The position numbers were made by a program, and so were the translations under genes. Shown piece after piece: positions 48,382 to 61,301 of a stretch of DNA of 64,000 nucleotides (within the stretch, counting starts at the first letter, position 1; every line of letters begins with the position of its first letter). Where the stretch lies: assembly GCA_038049695.1 (NCBI GenBank), contig CP142461.1, positions 25,985,001 through 26,049,000 on the forward strand, in the 5' to 3' direction. The notes under the pieces were generated by a model that did not search any database, was not told the DNA's origin, and saw only the letters and a list, made by a program, of their open reading frames with translations. The stretch is from Cinnamomum chago. Taxonomy: Eukaryota; Streptophyta; Magnoliopsida; Laurales; Lauraceae.

Positions 48382-51300
48382 AGGCGTAAGACTAGAGTAC
48401 GACACTTGAAATCTTATTTCCTATTAAAGCCCGATCCTAGAGTTTTCTAGAAGGAGTATTTTTACCGACGGTCGTATGAAACACATAGTATAGTCAACAA
48501 TTTCGCTTAGATACAATGATTGTGTTTTCGTGCAGAGGTTTCGTACAACGCGCCCGAAGTTCGGGTTTTAGCCTTTTTACACGTAAAACTTCCTAAAGCG
48601 TTTACCAAACCCAAGATTCACCCGAAACCCGTTTCCAACCGAAAAGAATGTCGAAATAACCTACAGTGCGCATCCCAGCCCAGAATCTCTTCAATTGGAT
48701 TTCAAGGCGTAAGACTAGACTACGACACTTAAAACCCTTTTTTCTTTTAAAACTCGATCCCGGAGTTTTCTAGAAGGAGTATTTGGACCGAGAGTCGCTT
48801 GAAACACATAGTTGAGTCAACAACTTCGTAAAGCTCCATTGATTGAGTTTTCGTACAGAAGTTCCGTACGACTCTTCCGAAGTTCGACCTTTAGCCTTTT
48901 TAGTCGCAGAACTCCCTGAAGTGTTTACCAAACCCAAGATTCACCCGAAACCCGTTTCAAACCGAAAAGAATGCCGAAATAACCTACAATGCGCAACTCA
49001 GCCCAGAATCCTTTCAATTGGATTTCGAGGCGTAAGACTAGAGAACGACACTTGAATCCTTATTTTCTATTAAAGCTCGATCCTGGAGTTTTCTAGATGG
49101 AGTATTTGCACCGAGAGTCGAATGAAACACATAGTATAGTCAGCAATTTAACATAATTACATTGATTGTGTTTTCGTGCAGAGGTTTCGTACAACTCGCT
49201 CGAAGTTCGGGTTTTAGCCTTTTCAGACGTAAAACTTCCTGAAGTGTTTACCAAACCCAAGATTCACCCGAAACCCGTTTCAAACCGAAAAGAATATCGA
49301 ATTAACCAACAATGCGCATCTCAGCCCAGAATCTTTTCAATTGGATTTCGAGACGTAAGACTAGAGTACGACACTTGAAACCGTTTTTTCTTTTAAAACT
49401 CGATCCCGGAGATTTCTAGAAGAGGTATTTGGACCGAGAGTCGCAAGAAACACATAGTAGAGTTAACAACTTCGTAAAGCTACATTGATTGAGTTTTCCT
49501 ACAGAAGTTCCGTACGACGCTTCCGAAGTTCGACTTTTTAGCCTTTTCAGTCCCAAAATTCCCTGAAGTGTTTACCAAACCCAAGATTCACCCGAAAGCA
49601 TTTTCAAACTGAAAAGAATCTCGAAATAACCTACAAGGCGCAACTCAGCCCAGAATCATTTCAATTGGATTTCGGGGCGTAAAACTAGAGTACAACACTT
49701 GAAACCTTATTTTCTATTAAAGCTCGATCCTAGAGTTCTCTAAAAGGAGTATTTGCACCGAGGGTCGCATGAAACACATAGTATAGTCAACAATTTCGCA
49801 TAGATACATTGATTGTGTTTTCGTGCAGAGGTTTCGTACAACGCGCTCGAAGTTCTAGTTTTAGCCGTTTCAATCGTAAAACTTCCTACAGTATTTCCCA
49901 AACCCAAGATTCACCCGAAACCCATTTCAAGCCGAAAAGAATCTCGAAATAACCTATAATGCGCAACGCAGCCCAGAATCTCTTCAATTGGATTTCGAGG
50001 CGTAAGACTAGAGTACGACAATTGAAACCCTTTTTTCTTTTAAAACTCGATCGCGGAGTTTTCTAGAAGGAGTATTTGGACTGAGGGTCGCATGAAACAC
50101 ATAGTAGAGTCAAAAACTTCGTAAAGCTACATTGATTGAGTTTTCATACAGAAGTTCTGTACGATGCTTCCGAAGTTCGACTTTTAGCGTTTTCTAGAGG
50201 CAGAACTCCCTGAAGTGTTTACCAAACCCAAGATTCACCCGAAACCCGTTTCAAACCGAAATGAATCTCGAAATAACCTACAATGCGCAACTCAGACCAC
50301 AGTCCTTTCAATAGGATTTCGAGGCGTAAGACTAGAGTACGGCACTTGAAACTTTATTTTCTATTAAAGCTCGATCCTTGAGTTTTCTAGAAGGAGTATT
50401 TGCACCGAGGGTCGTATGAAACATATAGTATAGTGAACAATTTCGCATAGATACATTGATTGTGTTTTCGTGCAGAGGTTTCGTACAACGCGCCCGAAGT
50501 TCGGGTTTTAGCCTTTTCAGACGTAAGACATCCTGAAGTGTTTACCAAACCCAAGATTCACATGAAACCCGTTTCAAACCGAAAAGAATCTCGAAATAAC
50601 CTACAATGCGCATCTCAGCCAGAATCTCTTCAATTGGATTTCGACGCGTAAGACTAGAGTACGACACTTGAAACCCTATTTCCTATTAAAGCCTGATCCT
50701 AGAGTTTTCTAGAAGGAGTATTTCCACCGAGGGTCGCATGAAACACATAGTAGAGTCAACAGTTTCGCATATATACATTGATTGTGTTTTCGTGCAAAGG
50801 TTTCGTACAACGCGCCTGAAGTTCGGGTTTTAGCGTTTTCAGACGTAAAACTTCATGAAGTGTTTACCAAACCCAAGATTCACCCGACACCAGTTTCAAA
50901 CCGAAAAGAATCTCGAAATAACCTACAGTGCGCATCTCAGCCCAGAATCTCTTCAATTGGATTTCGAGGCGTAAGACTAGAGTACGACACTTGAAACCCT
51001 TTTTTCTTTTAAAAATGGATCCCGTAGTTTTCTAGAAGGAGTATTTGGACCAAGAGTCGCATGAAACACATTGTAGAGTCAACAACTTCGTAAAGCTACA
51101 TTCTTTGAGTTTTCATACAAACGTTCCGTATGACGCATCCGAAGTTCGACTTTTAGCCTTTTCAGTCACAGAACTCCCTGAAGTGTTTACAGAACCCAAG
51201 ATTCACCCGAAACCCGTTTTAAAACGAAAAGAATCTCGAAATAACCTACAATGCGCAACTCAGCCCCGAATCCTTTCAATTGGATTTCGAGGCGTAAGAC

Positions 51301-51611
51301 TAGAGTACGACACTCGAAACCTTATTTTATATTAAAGCTCAATCCTAGAGTTTTCTAGAAGGAGTTTTTGCACCGAGGGTTGCGTGAAACACTTATTATA
51401 GTCAACAATTTCGCATAGATACATTGATTGTGTTTTCAGGCAAAGGTTTCGTACAACGCGCCCGAAGTTCGGGTTTAGCCTTTTCAGACGTAAAACTTCC
51501 TGAAGTGTTTACCAAACCCAAGATTCACATGTAACCCGTTTCAAACCGAAAAGAATCTCGAAATAACCTACAATGCGCAACTCAGTCCAGAATCCTTTCA
51601 ATTGGATTTCG
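48382..51611. repeat. HOR unit U16: canonical 10-mer, 3,230 bp
   Basis: Canonical order. Monomer a has ACCGACGGTC (C at 48469), shared with the first a of U11. Monomer i has GTTTACAGAACCC, and the following j leader has CACTCGAAACC (C at 51315), which removes a stop and lengthens the spurious frame to 96 codons. These two states start the variant staircase of U16-U19. Confidence 0.97.
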
Positions 51612-54600
51612 AGGCGTAAGACTAGAGTACGACACTTGAAATCTTATTTCCTATTAAAGCCCGATCCTAGAGTTTTCTAGAAGGAGTATTTTTACCGAGG
51701 GTCGTATGAAACACATAGTATAGTCAACAATTTCGCTTAGATACAATGATTGTGTTTTCGTGCAGAGGTTTCGTACAACGCGCCCGAAGTTCGGGTTTTA
51801 GCCTTTTTACACGTAAAACTTCCTAAAGCGTTTACCAAACCCAAGATTCACCCGAAACCCGTTTCCAACCGAAAAGAATGTCGAAATAACCTACAGTGCG
51901 CATCCCAGCCCAGAATCTCTTCAATTGGATTTCAAGGCGTAAGACTAGACTACGACACTTAAAACCCTTTTTTCTTTTAAAACTCGATCCCGGAGTTTTC
52001 TAGAAGGAGTATTTGGACCGAGAGTCGCTTGAAACACATAGTTGAGTCAACAACTTCGTAAAGCTCCATTGATTGAGTTTTCGTACAGAAGTTCCGTACG
52101 ACTCTTCCGAAGTTCGACCTTTAGCCTTTTTAGTCGCAGAACTCCCTGAAGTGTTTACCAAACCCAAGATTCACCCGAAACCCGTTTCAAACCGAAAAGA
52201 ATGCCGAAATAACCTACAATGCGCAACTCAGCCCAGAATCCTTTCAATTGGATTTCGAGGCGTAAGACTAGAGAACGACACTTGAATCCTTATTTTCTAT
52301 TAAAGCTCGATCCTGGAGTTTTCTAGATGGAGTATTTGCACCGAGAGTCGAATGAAACACATAGTATAGTCAGCAATTTAACATAATTACATTGATTGTG
52401 TTTTCGTGCAGAGGTTTCGTACAACTCGCTCGAAGTTCGGGTTTTAGCCTTTTCAGACGTAAAACTTCCTGAAGTGTTTACCAAACCCAAGATTCACCCG
52501 AAACCCGTTTCAAACCGAAAAGAATATCGAATTAACCAACAATGCGCATCTCAGCCCAGAATCTTTTCAATTGGATTTCGAGACGTAAGACTAGAGTACG
52601 ACACTTGAAACCGTTTTTTCTTTTAAAACTCGATCCCGGAGATTTCTAGAAGAGGTATTTGGACCGAGAGTCGCAAGAAACACATAGTAGAGTTAACAAC
52701 TTCGTAAAGCTACATTGATTGAGTTTTCCTACAGAAGTTCCGTACGACGCTTCCGAAGTTCGACTTTTTAGCCTTTTCAGTCCCAAAATTCCCTGAAGTG
52801 TTTACCAAACCCAAGATTCACCCGAAAGCATTTTCAAACTGAAAAGAATCTCGAAATAACCTACAAGGCGCAACTCAGCCCAGAATCATTTCAATTGGAT
52901 TTCGGGGCGTAAAACTAGAGTACAACACTTGAAACCTTATTTTCTATTAAAGCTCGATCCTAGAGTTCTCTAAAAGGAGTATTTGCACCGAGGGTCGCAT
53001 GAAACACATAGTATAGTCAACAATTTCGCATAGATACATTGATTGTGTTTTCGTGCAGAGGTTTCGTACAACGCGCTCGAAGTTCTAGTTTTAGCCGTTT
53101 CAATCGTAAAACTTCCTACAGTATTTCCCAAACCCAAGATTCACCCGAAACCCATTTCAAGCCGAAAAGAATCTCGAAATAACCTATAATGCGCAACGCA
53201 GCCCAGAATCTCTTCAATTGGATTTCGAGGCGTAAGACTAGAGTACGACAATTGAAACCCTTTTTTCTTTTAAAACTCGATCGCGGAGTTTTCTAGAAGG
53301 AGTATTTGGACTGAGGGTCGCATGAAACACATAGTAGAGTCAAAAACTTCGTAAAGCTACATTGATTGAGTTTTCATACAGAAGTTCTGTACGATGCTTC
53401 CGAAGTTCGACTTTTAGCGTTTTCTAGAGGCAGAACTCCCTGAAGTGTTTACCAAACCCAAGATTCACCCGAAACCCGTTTCAAACCGAAATGAATCTCG
53501 AAATAACCTACAATGCGCAACTCAGACCACAGTCCTTTCAATAGGATTTCGAGGCGTAAGACTAGAGTACGGCACTTGAAACTTTATTTTCTATTAAAGC
53601 TCGATCCTTGAGTTTTCTAGAAGGAGTATTTGCACCGAGGGTCGTATGAAACATATAGTATAGTGAACAATTTCGCATAGATACATTGATTGTGTTTTCG
53701 TGCAGAGGTTTCGTACAACGCGCCCGAAGTTCGGGTTTTAGCCTTTTCAGACGTAAGACATCCTGAAGTGTTTACCAAACCCAAGATTCACATGAAACCC
53801 GTTTCAAACCGAAAAGAATCTCGAAATAACCTACAATGCGCATCTCAGCCAGAATCTCTTCAATTGGATTTCGACGCGTAAGACTAGAGTACGACACTTG
53901 AAACCCTATTTCCTATTAAAGCCTGATCCTAGAGTTTTCTAGAAGGAGTATTTCCACCGAGGGTCGCATGAAACACATAGTAGAGTCAACAGTTTCGCAT
54001 ATATACATTGATTGTGTTTTCGTGCAAAGGTTTCGTACAACGCGCCTGAAGTTCGGGTTTTAGCGTTTTCAGACGTAAAACTTCATGAAGTGTTTACCAA
54101 ACCCAAGATTCACCCGACACCAGTTTCAAACCGAAAAGAATCTCGAAATAACCTACAGTGCGCATCTCAGCCCAGAATCTCTTCAATTGGATTTCGAGGC
54201 GTAAGACTAGAGTACGACACTTGAAACCCTTTTTTCTTTTAAAAATGGATCCCGTAGTTTTCTAGAAGGAGTATTTGGACCAAGAGTCGCATGAAACACA
54301 TTGTAGAGTCAACAACTTCGTAAAGCTACATTCTTTGAGTTTTCATACAAACGTCCCGTATGACGCATCCGAAGTTCGACTTTTAGCCTTTTCAGTCACA
54401 GAACTCCCTGAAGTGTTTACAGAACCCAAGATTCGCCCGAAACCCGTTTTAAAACGAAAAGAATCTCGAAATAACCTACAATGCGCAACTCAGCCCCGAA
54501 TCCTTTCAATTGGATTTCGAGGCGTAAGACTAGAGTACGACACTCGAAACCTTATTTTATATTAAAGCTCAATCCTAGAGTTTTCTAGAAGGAGTTTTTG

Positions 54601-54841
54601 CACCGAGGGTTGCGTGAAACACTTATTATAGTCAACAATTTCGCATAGATACATTGATTGTGTTTTCAGGCAAAGGTTTCGTACAACGCGCCCGAAGTTC
54701 GGGTTTAGCCTTTTCAGACGTAAAACTTCCTGAAGTGTTTACCAAACCCAAGATTCACATGTAACCCGTTTCAAACCGAAAAGAATCTCGAAATAACCTA
54801 CAATGCGCAACTCAGTCCAGAATCCTTTCAATTGGATTTCG
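51612..54841. repeat. HOR unit U17: canonical 10-mer, 3,230 bp
   Basis: Canonical order. It keeps GTTTACAGAACCC and CACTCGAAACC from U16 and adds ACGTCCCGTATG and ATTCGCCCG in i. Monomer j remains TTTTCTAGAAGG. Confidence 0.97.
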
Positions 54842-57800
54842 AGGCGTAAGACTAGAGTACGACACTTGAAATCTTATTTCCTATTAAAGCCCGATCCTAG
54901 AGTTTTCTAGAAGGAGTATTTTTACCGAGGGTCGTATGAAACACATAGTATAGTCAACAATTTCGCTTAGATACAATGATTGTGTTTTCGTGCAGAGGTT
55001 TCGTACAACGCGCCCGAAGTTCGGGTTTTAGCCTTTTTACACGTAAAACTTCCTAAAGCGTTTACCAAACCCAAGATTCACCCGAAACCCGTTTCCAACC
55101 GAAAAGAATGTCGAAATAACCTACAGTGCGCATCCCAGCCCAGAATCTCTTCAATTGGATTTCAAGGCGTAAGACTAGACTACGACACTTAAAACCCTTT
55201 TTTCTTTTAAAACTCGATCCCGGAGTTTTCTAGAAGGAGTATTTGGACCGAGAATCGCTTGAAACACATAGTTGAGTCAACAACTTCGTAAAGCTCCATT
55301 GATTGAGTTTTCGTACAGAAGTTCCGTACGACTCTTCCGAAGTTCGACCTTTAGCCTTTTTAGTCGCAGAACTCCCTGAAGTGTTTACCAAACCCAAGAT
55401 TCACCCGAAACCCGTTTCAAACCGAAAAGAATGCCGAAATAACCTACAATGCGCAACTCAGCCCAGAATCCTTTCAATTGGATTTCGAGGCGTAAGACTA
55501 GAGAACGACACTTGAATCCTTATTTTCTATTAAAGCTCGATCCTGGAGTTTTCTAGATGGAGTATTTGCACCGAGAGTCGAATGAAACACATAGTATAGT
55601 CAGCAATTTAACATAATTACATTGATTGTGTTTTCGTGCAGAGGTTTCGTACAACTCGCTCGAAGTTCGGGTTTTAGCCTTTTCAGACGTAAAACTTCCT
55701 GAAGTGTTTACCAAACCCAAGATTCACCCGAAACCCGTTTCAAACCGAAAAGAATATCGAATTAACCAACAATGCGCATCTCAGCCCAGAATCTTTTCAA
55801 TTGGATTTCGAGACGTAAGACTAGAGTACGACACTTGAAACCGTTTTTTCTTTTAAAACTCGATCCCGGAGATTTCTAGAAGAGGTATTTGGACCGAGAG
55901 TCGCAAGAAACACATAGTAGAGTTAACAACTTCGTAAAGCTACATTGATTGAGTTTTCCTACAGAAGTTCCGTACGACGCTTCCGAAGTTCGACTTTTTA
56001 GCCTTTTCAGTCCCAAAATTCCCTGAAGTGTTTACCAAACCCAAGATTCACCCGAAAGCATTTTCAAACTGAAAAGAATCTCGAAATAACCTACAAGGCG
56101 CAACTCAGCCCAGAATCATTTCAATTGGATTTCGGGGCGTAAAACTAGAGTACAACACTTGAAACCTTATTTTCTATTAAAGCTCGATCCTAGAGTTCTC
56201 TAAAAGGAGTATTTGCACCGAGGGTCGCATGAAACACATAGTATAGTCAACAATTTCGCATAGATACATTGATTGTGTTTTCGTGCAGAGGTTTCGTACA
56301 ACGCGCTCGAAGTTCTAGTTTTAGCCGTTTCAATCGTAAAACTTCCTACAGTATTTCCCAAACCCAAGATTCACCCGAAACCCATTTCAAGCCGAAAAGA
56401 ATCTCGAAATAACCTATAATGCGCAACGCAGCCCAGAATCTCTTCAATTGGATTTCGAGGCGTAAGACTAGAGTACGACAATTGAAACCCTTTTTTCCTT
56501 TAAAACTCGATCGCGGAGTTTTCTAGAAGGAGTATTTGGACTGAGGGTCGCATGAAACACATAGTAGAGTCAAAAACTTCGTAAAGCTACATTGATTGAG
56601 TTTTCATACAGAAGTTCTGTACGATGCTTCCGAAGTTCGACTTTTAGCGTTTTCTAGAGGCAGAACTCCCTGAAGTGTTTACCAAACCCAAGATTCACCC
56701 GAAACCCGTTTCAAACCGAAATGAATCTCGAAATAACCTACAATGCGCAACTCAGACCACAGTCCTTTCAATAGGATTTCGAGGCGTAAGACTAGAGTAC
56801 GGCACTTGAAACTTTATTTTCTATTAAAGCTCGATCCTTGAGTTTTCTAGAAGGAGTATTTGCACCGAGGGTCGTATGAAACATATAGTATAGTGAACAA
56901 TTTCGCATAGATACATTGATTGTGTTTTCGTGCAGAGGTTTCGTACAACGCGCCCGAAGTTCGGGTTTTAGCCTTTTCAGACGTAAGACATCCTGAAGTG
57001 TTTACCAAACCCAAGATTCACATGAAACCCGTTTCAAACCGAAAAGAATCTCGAAATAACCTACAATGCGCATCTCAGCCAGAATCTCTTCAATTGGATT
57101 TCGACGCGTAAGACTAGAGTACGACACTTGAAACCCTATTTCCTATTAAAGCCTGATCCTAGAGTTTTCTAGAAGGAGTATTTCCACCGAGGGTCGCATG
57201 AAACACATAGTAGAGTCAACAGTTTCGCATATATACATTGATTGTGTTTTCGTGCAAAGGTTTCGTACAACGCGCCTGAAGTTCGGGTTTTAGCGTTTTC
57301 AGACGTAAAACTTCATGAAGTGTTTACCAAACCCAAGATTCACCCGACACCAGTTTCAAACCGAAAAGAATCTCGAAATAACCTACAGTGCGCATCTCAG
57401 CCCAGAATCTCTTCAATTGGATTTCGAGGCGTAAGACTAGAGTACGACACTTGAAACCCTTTTTTCTTTTAAAAATGGATCCCGTAGTTTTCTAGAAGGA
57501 GTATTTGGACCAAGAGTCGCATGAAACACATTGTAGAGTCAACAACTTCGTAAAGCTACATTCTTTGAGTTTTCATACAAACGTCCCGTATGACGCATCC
57601 GAAGTTCGACTTTTAGCCTTTTCAGTCACAGAACTCCCTGAAGTGTTTACAAAACCCAAGATTCGCCCGAAACCCGTTTTAAAACGAAAAGAATCTCGAA
57701 ATAACCTACAATGCGCAACTCAGCCCCGAATCCTTTCAATTGGATTTCGAGGCGTAAGACTAGAGTACGACACTCGAAACCTTATTTTATATTAAAGCTC

Positions 57801-58071
57801 AATCCTAGAGTTTTCCAGAAGGAGTTTTTGCACCGAGGGTTGCGTGAAACACTTATTATAGTCAACAATTTCGCATAGATACATTGATTGTGTTTTCAGG
57901 CAAAGGTTTCGTACAACGCGCCCGAAGTTCGGGTTTAGCCTTTTCAGACGTAAAACTTCCTGAAGTGTTTACCAAACCCAAGATTCACATGTAACCCGTT
58001 TCAAACCGAAAAGAATCTCGAAATAACCTACAATGCGCAACTCAGTCCAGAATCCTTTCAATTGGATTTCG
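54842..58071. repeat. HOR unit U18: canonical 10-mer, 3,230 bp
   Basis: Canonical order. It has lost GTTTACAGAACCC, keeps CACTCGAAACC, ACGTCCCGTATG and ATTCGCCCG, and gains TTTTCCAGAAGG in j. Private changes: GAGAATCGC in b near 55253 and TTTTTTCCTTTAAAAC in f near 56497. Confidence 0.97.
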
Positions 58072-61000
58072 AGGCGTAAGACTAGAGTACGACACTTGAA
58101 ATCTTATTTCCTATTAAAGCCCGATCCTAGAGTTTTCTAGAAGGAGTATTTTTACCGAGGGTCGTATGAAACACATAGTATAGTCAACAATTTCGCTTAG
58201 ATACAATGATTGTGTTTTCGTGCAGAGGTTTCGTACAACGCGCCCGAAGTTCGGGTTTTAGCCTTTTTACACGTAAAACTTCCTAAAGCGTTTACCAAAC
58301 CCAAGATTCACCCGAAACCCGTTTCCAACCGAAAAGAATGTCGAAATAACCTACAGTGCGCATCCCAGCCCAGAATCTCTTCAATTGGATTTCAAGGCGT
58401 AAGACTAGACTACGACACTTAAAACCCTTTTTTCTTTTAAAACTCGATCCCGGAGTTTTCTAGAAGGAGTATTTGGACCGAGAGTCGCTTGAAACACATA
58501 GTTGAGTCAACAACTTCGTAAAGCTCCATTGATTGAGTTTTCGTACAGAAGTTCCGTACGACTCTTCCGAAGTTCGACCTTTAGCCTTTTTAGTCGCAGA
58601 ACTCCCTGAAGTGTTTACCAAACCCAAGATTCACCCGAAACCCGTTTCAAACCGAAAAGAATGCCGAAATAACCTACAATGCGCAACTCAGCCCAGAATC
58701 CTTTCAATTGGATTTCGAGGCGTAAGACTAGAGAACGACACTTGAATCCTTATTTTCTATTAAAGCTCGATCCTGGAGTTTTCTAGATGGAGTATTTGCA
58801 CCGAGAGTCGAATGAAACACATAGTATAGTCAGCAATTTAACATAATTACATTGATTGTGTTTTCGTGCAGAGGTTTCGTACAACTCGCTCGAAGTTCGG
58901 GTTTTAGCCTTTTCAGACGTAAAACTTCCTGAAGTGTTTACCAAACCCAAGATTCACCCGAAACCCGTTTCAAACCGAAAAGAATATCGAATTAACCAAC
59001 AATGCGCATCTCAGCCCAGAATCTTTTCAATTGGATTTCGAGACGTAATACTAGAGTACGACACTTGAAACCGTTTTTTCTTTTAAAACTCGATCCCGGA
59101 GATTTCTAGAAGAGGTATTTGGACCGAGAGTCGCAAGAAACACATAGTAGAGTTAACAACTTCGTAAAGCTACATTGATTGAGTTTTCCTACAGAAGTTC
59201 CGTACGACGCTTCCGAAGTTCGACTTTTTAGCCTTTTCAGTCCCAAAATTCCCTGAAGTGTTTACCAAACCCAAGATTCACCCGAAAGCATTTTCAAACT
59301 GAAAAGAATCTCGAAATAACCTACAAGGCGCAACTCAGCCCAGAATCATTTCAATTGGATTTCGGGGCGTAAAACTAGAGTACAACACTTGAAACCTTAT
59401 TTTCTATTAAAGCTCGATCCTAGAGTTCTCTAAAAGGAGTATTTGCACCGAGGGTCGCATGAAACACATAGTATAGTCAACAATTTCGCATAGATACATT
59501 GATTGTGTTTTCGTGCAGAGGTTTCGTACAACGCGCTCGAAGTTCTAGTTTTAGCCGTTTCAATCGTAAAACTTCCTACAGTATTTCCCAAACCCAAGAT
59601 TCACCCGAAACCCATTTCAAGCCGAAAAGAATCTCGAAACAACCTATAATGCGCAACGCAGCCCATAATCTCTTCAATTGGATTTCGAGGCGTAAGACTA
59701 GAGTACGACAATTGAAACCCTTTTTTCTTTTAAAACTCGATCGCGGAGTTTTCTAGAAGGAGTATTTGGACTGAGGGTCGCATGAAACACATAGTAGAGT
59801 CAAAAACTTCGTAAAGCTACATTGATTGAGTTTTCATACAGAAGTTCTGTACGATGCTTCCGAAGTTCGACTTTTAGCGTTTTCTAGAGGCAGAACTCCC
59901 TGAAGTGTTTACCAAACCCAAGATTCACCCGAAACCCGTTTCAAACCGAAATGAATCTCGAAATAACCTACAATGCGCAACTCAGACCACAGTCCTTTCA
60001 ATAGGATTTCGAGGCGTAAGACTAGAGTACGGCACTTGAAACTTTATTTTCTATTAAAGCTCGATCCTTGAGTTTTCTAGAAGGAGTATTTGCACCGAGG
60101 GTCGTATGAAACATATAGTATAGTGAACAATTTCGCATAGATACATTGATTGTGTTTTCGTGCAGAGGTTTCGTACAACGCGCCCGAAGTTCGGGTTTTA
60201 GCCTTTTCAGACGTAAGACATCCTGAAGTGTTTACCAAACCCAAGATTCACATGAAACCCGTTTCAAACCGAAAAGAATCTCGAAATAACCTACAATGCG
60301 CATCTCAGCCAGAATCTCTTCAATTGGATTTCGACGCGTAAGACTAGAGTACGACACTTGAAACCCTATTTCCTATTAAAGCCTGATCCTAGAGTTTTCT
60401 AGAAGGAGTATTTCCACCGAGGGTCGCATGAAACACATAGTAGAGTCAACAGTTTCGCATATATACATTGATTGTGTTTTCGTGCAAAGGTTTCGTACAA
60501 CGCGCCTGAAGTTCGGGTTTTAGCGTTTTCAGACGTAAAACTTCATGAAGTGTTTACCAAACCCAAGATTCACCCGACACCAGTTTCAAACCGAAAAGAA
60601 TCTCGAAATAACCTACAGTGCGCATCTCAGCCCAGAATCTCTTCAATTGGATTTCGAGGCGTAAGACTAGAGTACGACACTTGAAACCCTTTTTTCTTTT
60701 AAAAATGGATCCCATAGTTTTCTAGAAGGAGTATTTGGACCAAGAGTCGCATGAAACACATTGTAGAGTCAACAACTTCGTAAAGCTACATTCTTTGAGT
60801 TTTCATACAAACGTTCCGTATGACGAATCCGAAGTTCGACTTTTAGCCTTTTCAGTCACAGAACTCCCTGAAGTGTTTACAAAACCCAAGATTCGCCCGA
60901 AACCCGTTTTAAAACGAAAAGAATCTCGAAATAACCTACAATGCGCAACTCAGCCCCGAATCCTTTCAATTGGATTTCGAGGCGTAAGACTAGAGTACGA

Positions 61001-61301
61001 CACTTGAAACCTTATTTTATATTAAAGCTCAATCCTAGAGTTTTCCAGAAGGAGTTTTTGCACCGAGGGTTGCGTGAAACACTTATTATAGTCAACAATT
61101 TCGCATAGATACATTGATTGTGTTTTCAGGCAAAGGTTTCGTACAACGCGCCCGAAGTTCGGGTTTAGCCTTTTCAGACGTAAAACTTCCTGAAGTGTTT
61201 ACCAAACCCAAGATTCACATGTAACCCGTTTCAAACCGAAAAGAATCTCGAAATAACCTACAATGCGCAACTCAGTCCAGAATCCTTTCAATTGGATTTC
61301 G
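58072..61301. repeat. HOR unit U19: canonical 10-mer, 3,230 bp
   Basis: Canonical order. It retains only ATTCGCCCG and TTTTCCAGAAGG of the staircase. Monomer c shows GTAATAC, otherwise confined to U9-U12. Private changes: GAAACAACC and CCCATAATC in e, GGATCCCATAG and GACGAATCC in i. The e changes open an 85-codon TTG frame (59499-59756), which I judge fortuitous. Confidence 0.97.

Noticed and set aside
59499..59756. 85-codon frame in monomer e of U19
   Set aside because: Opened by one base change relative to 19 other e copies and starts at TTG; chance.
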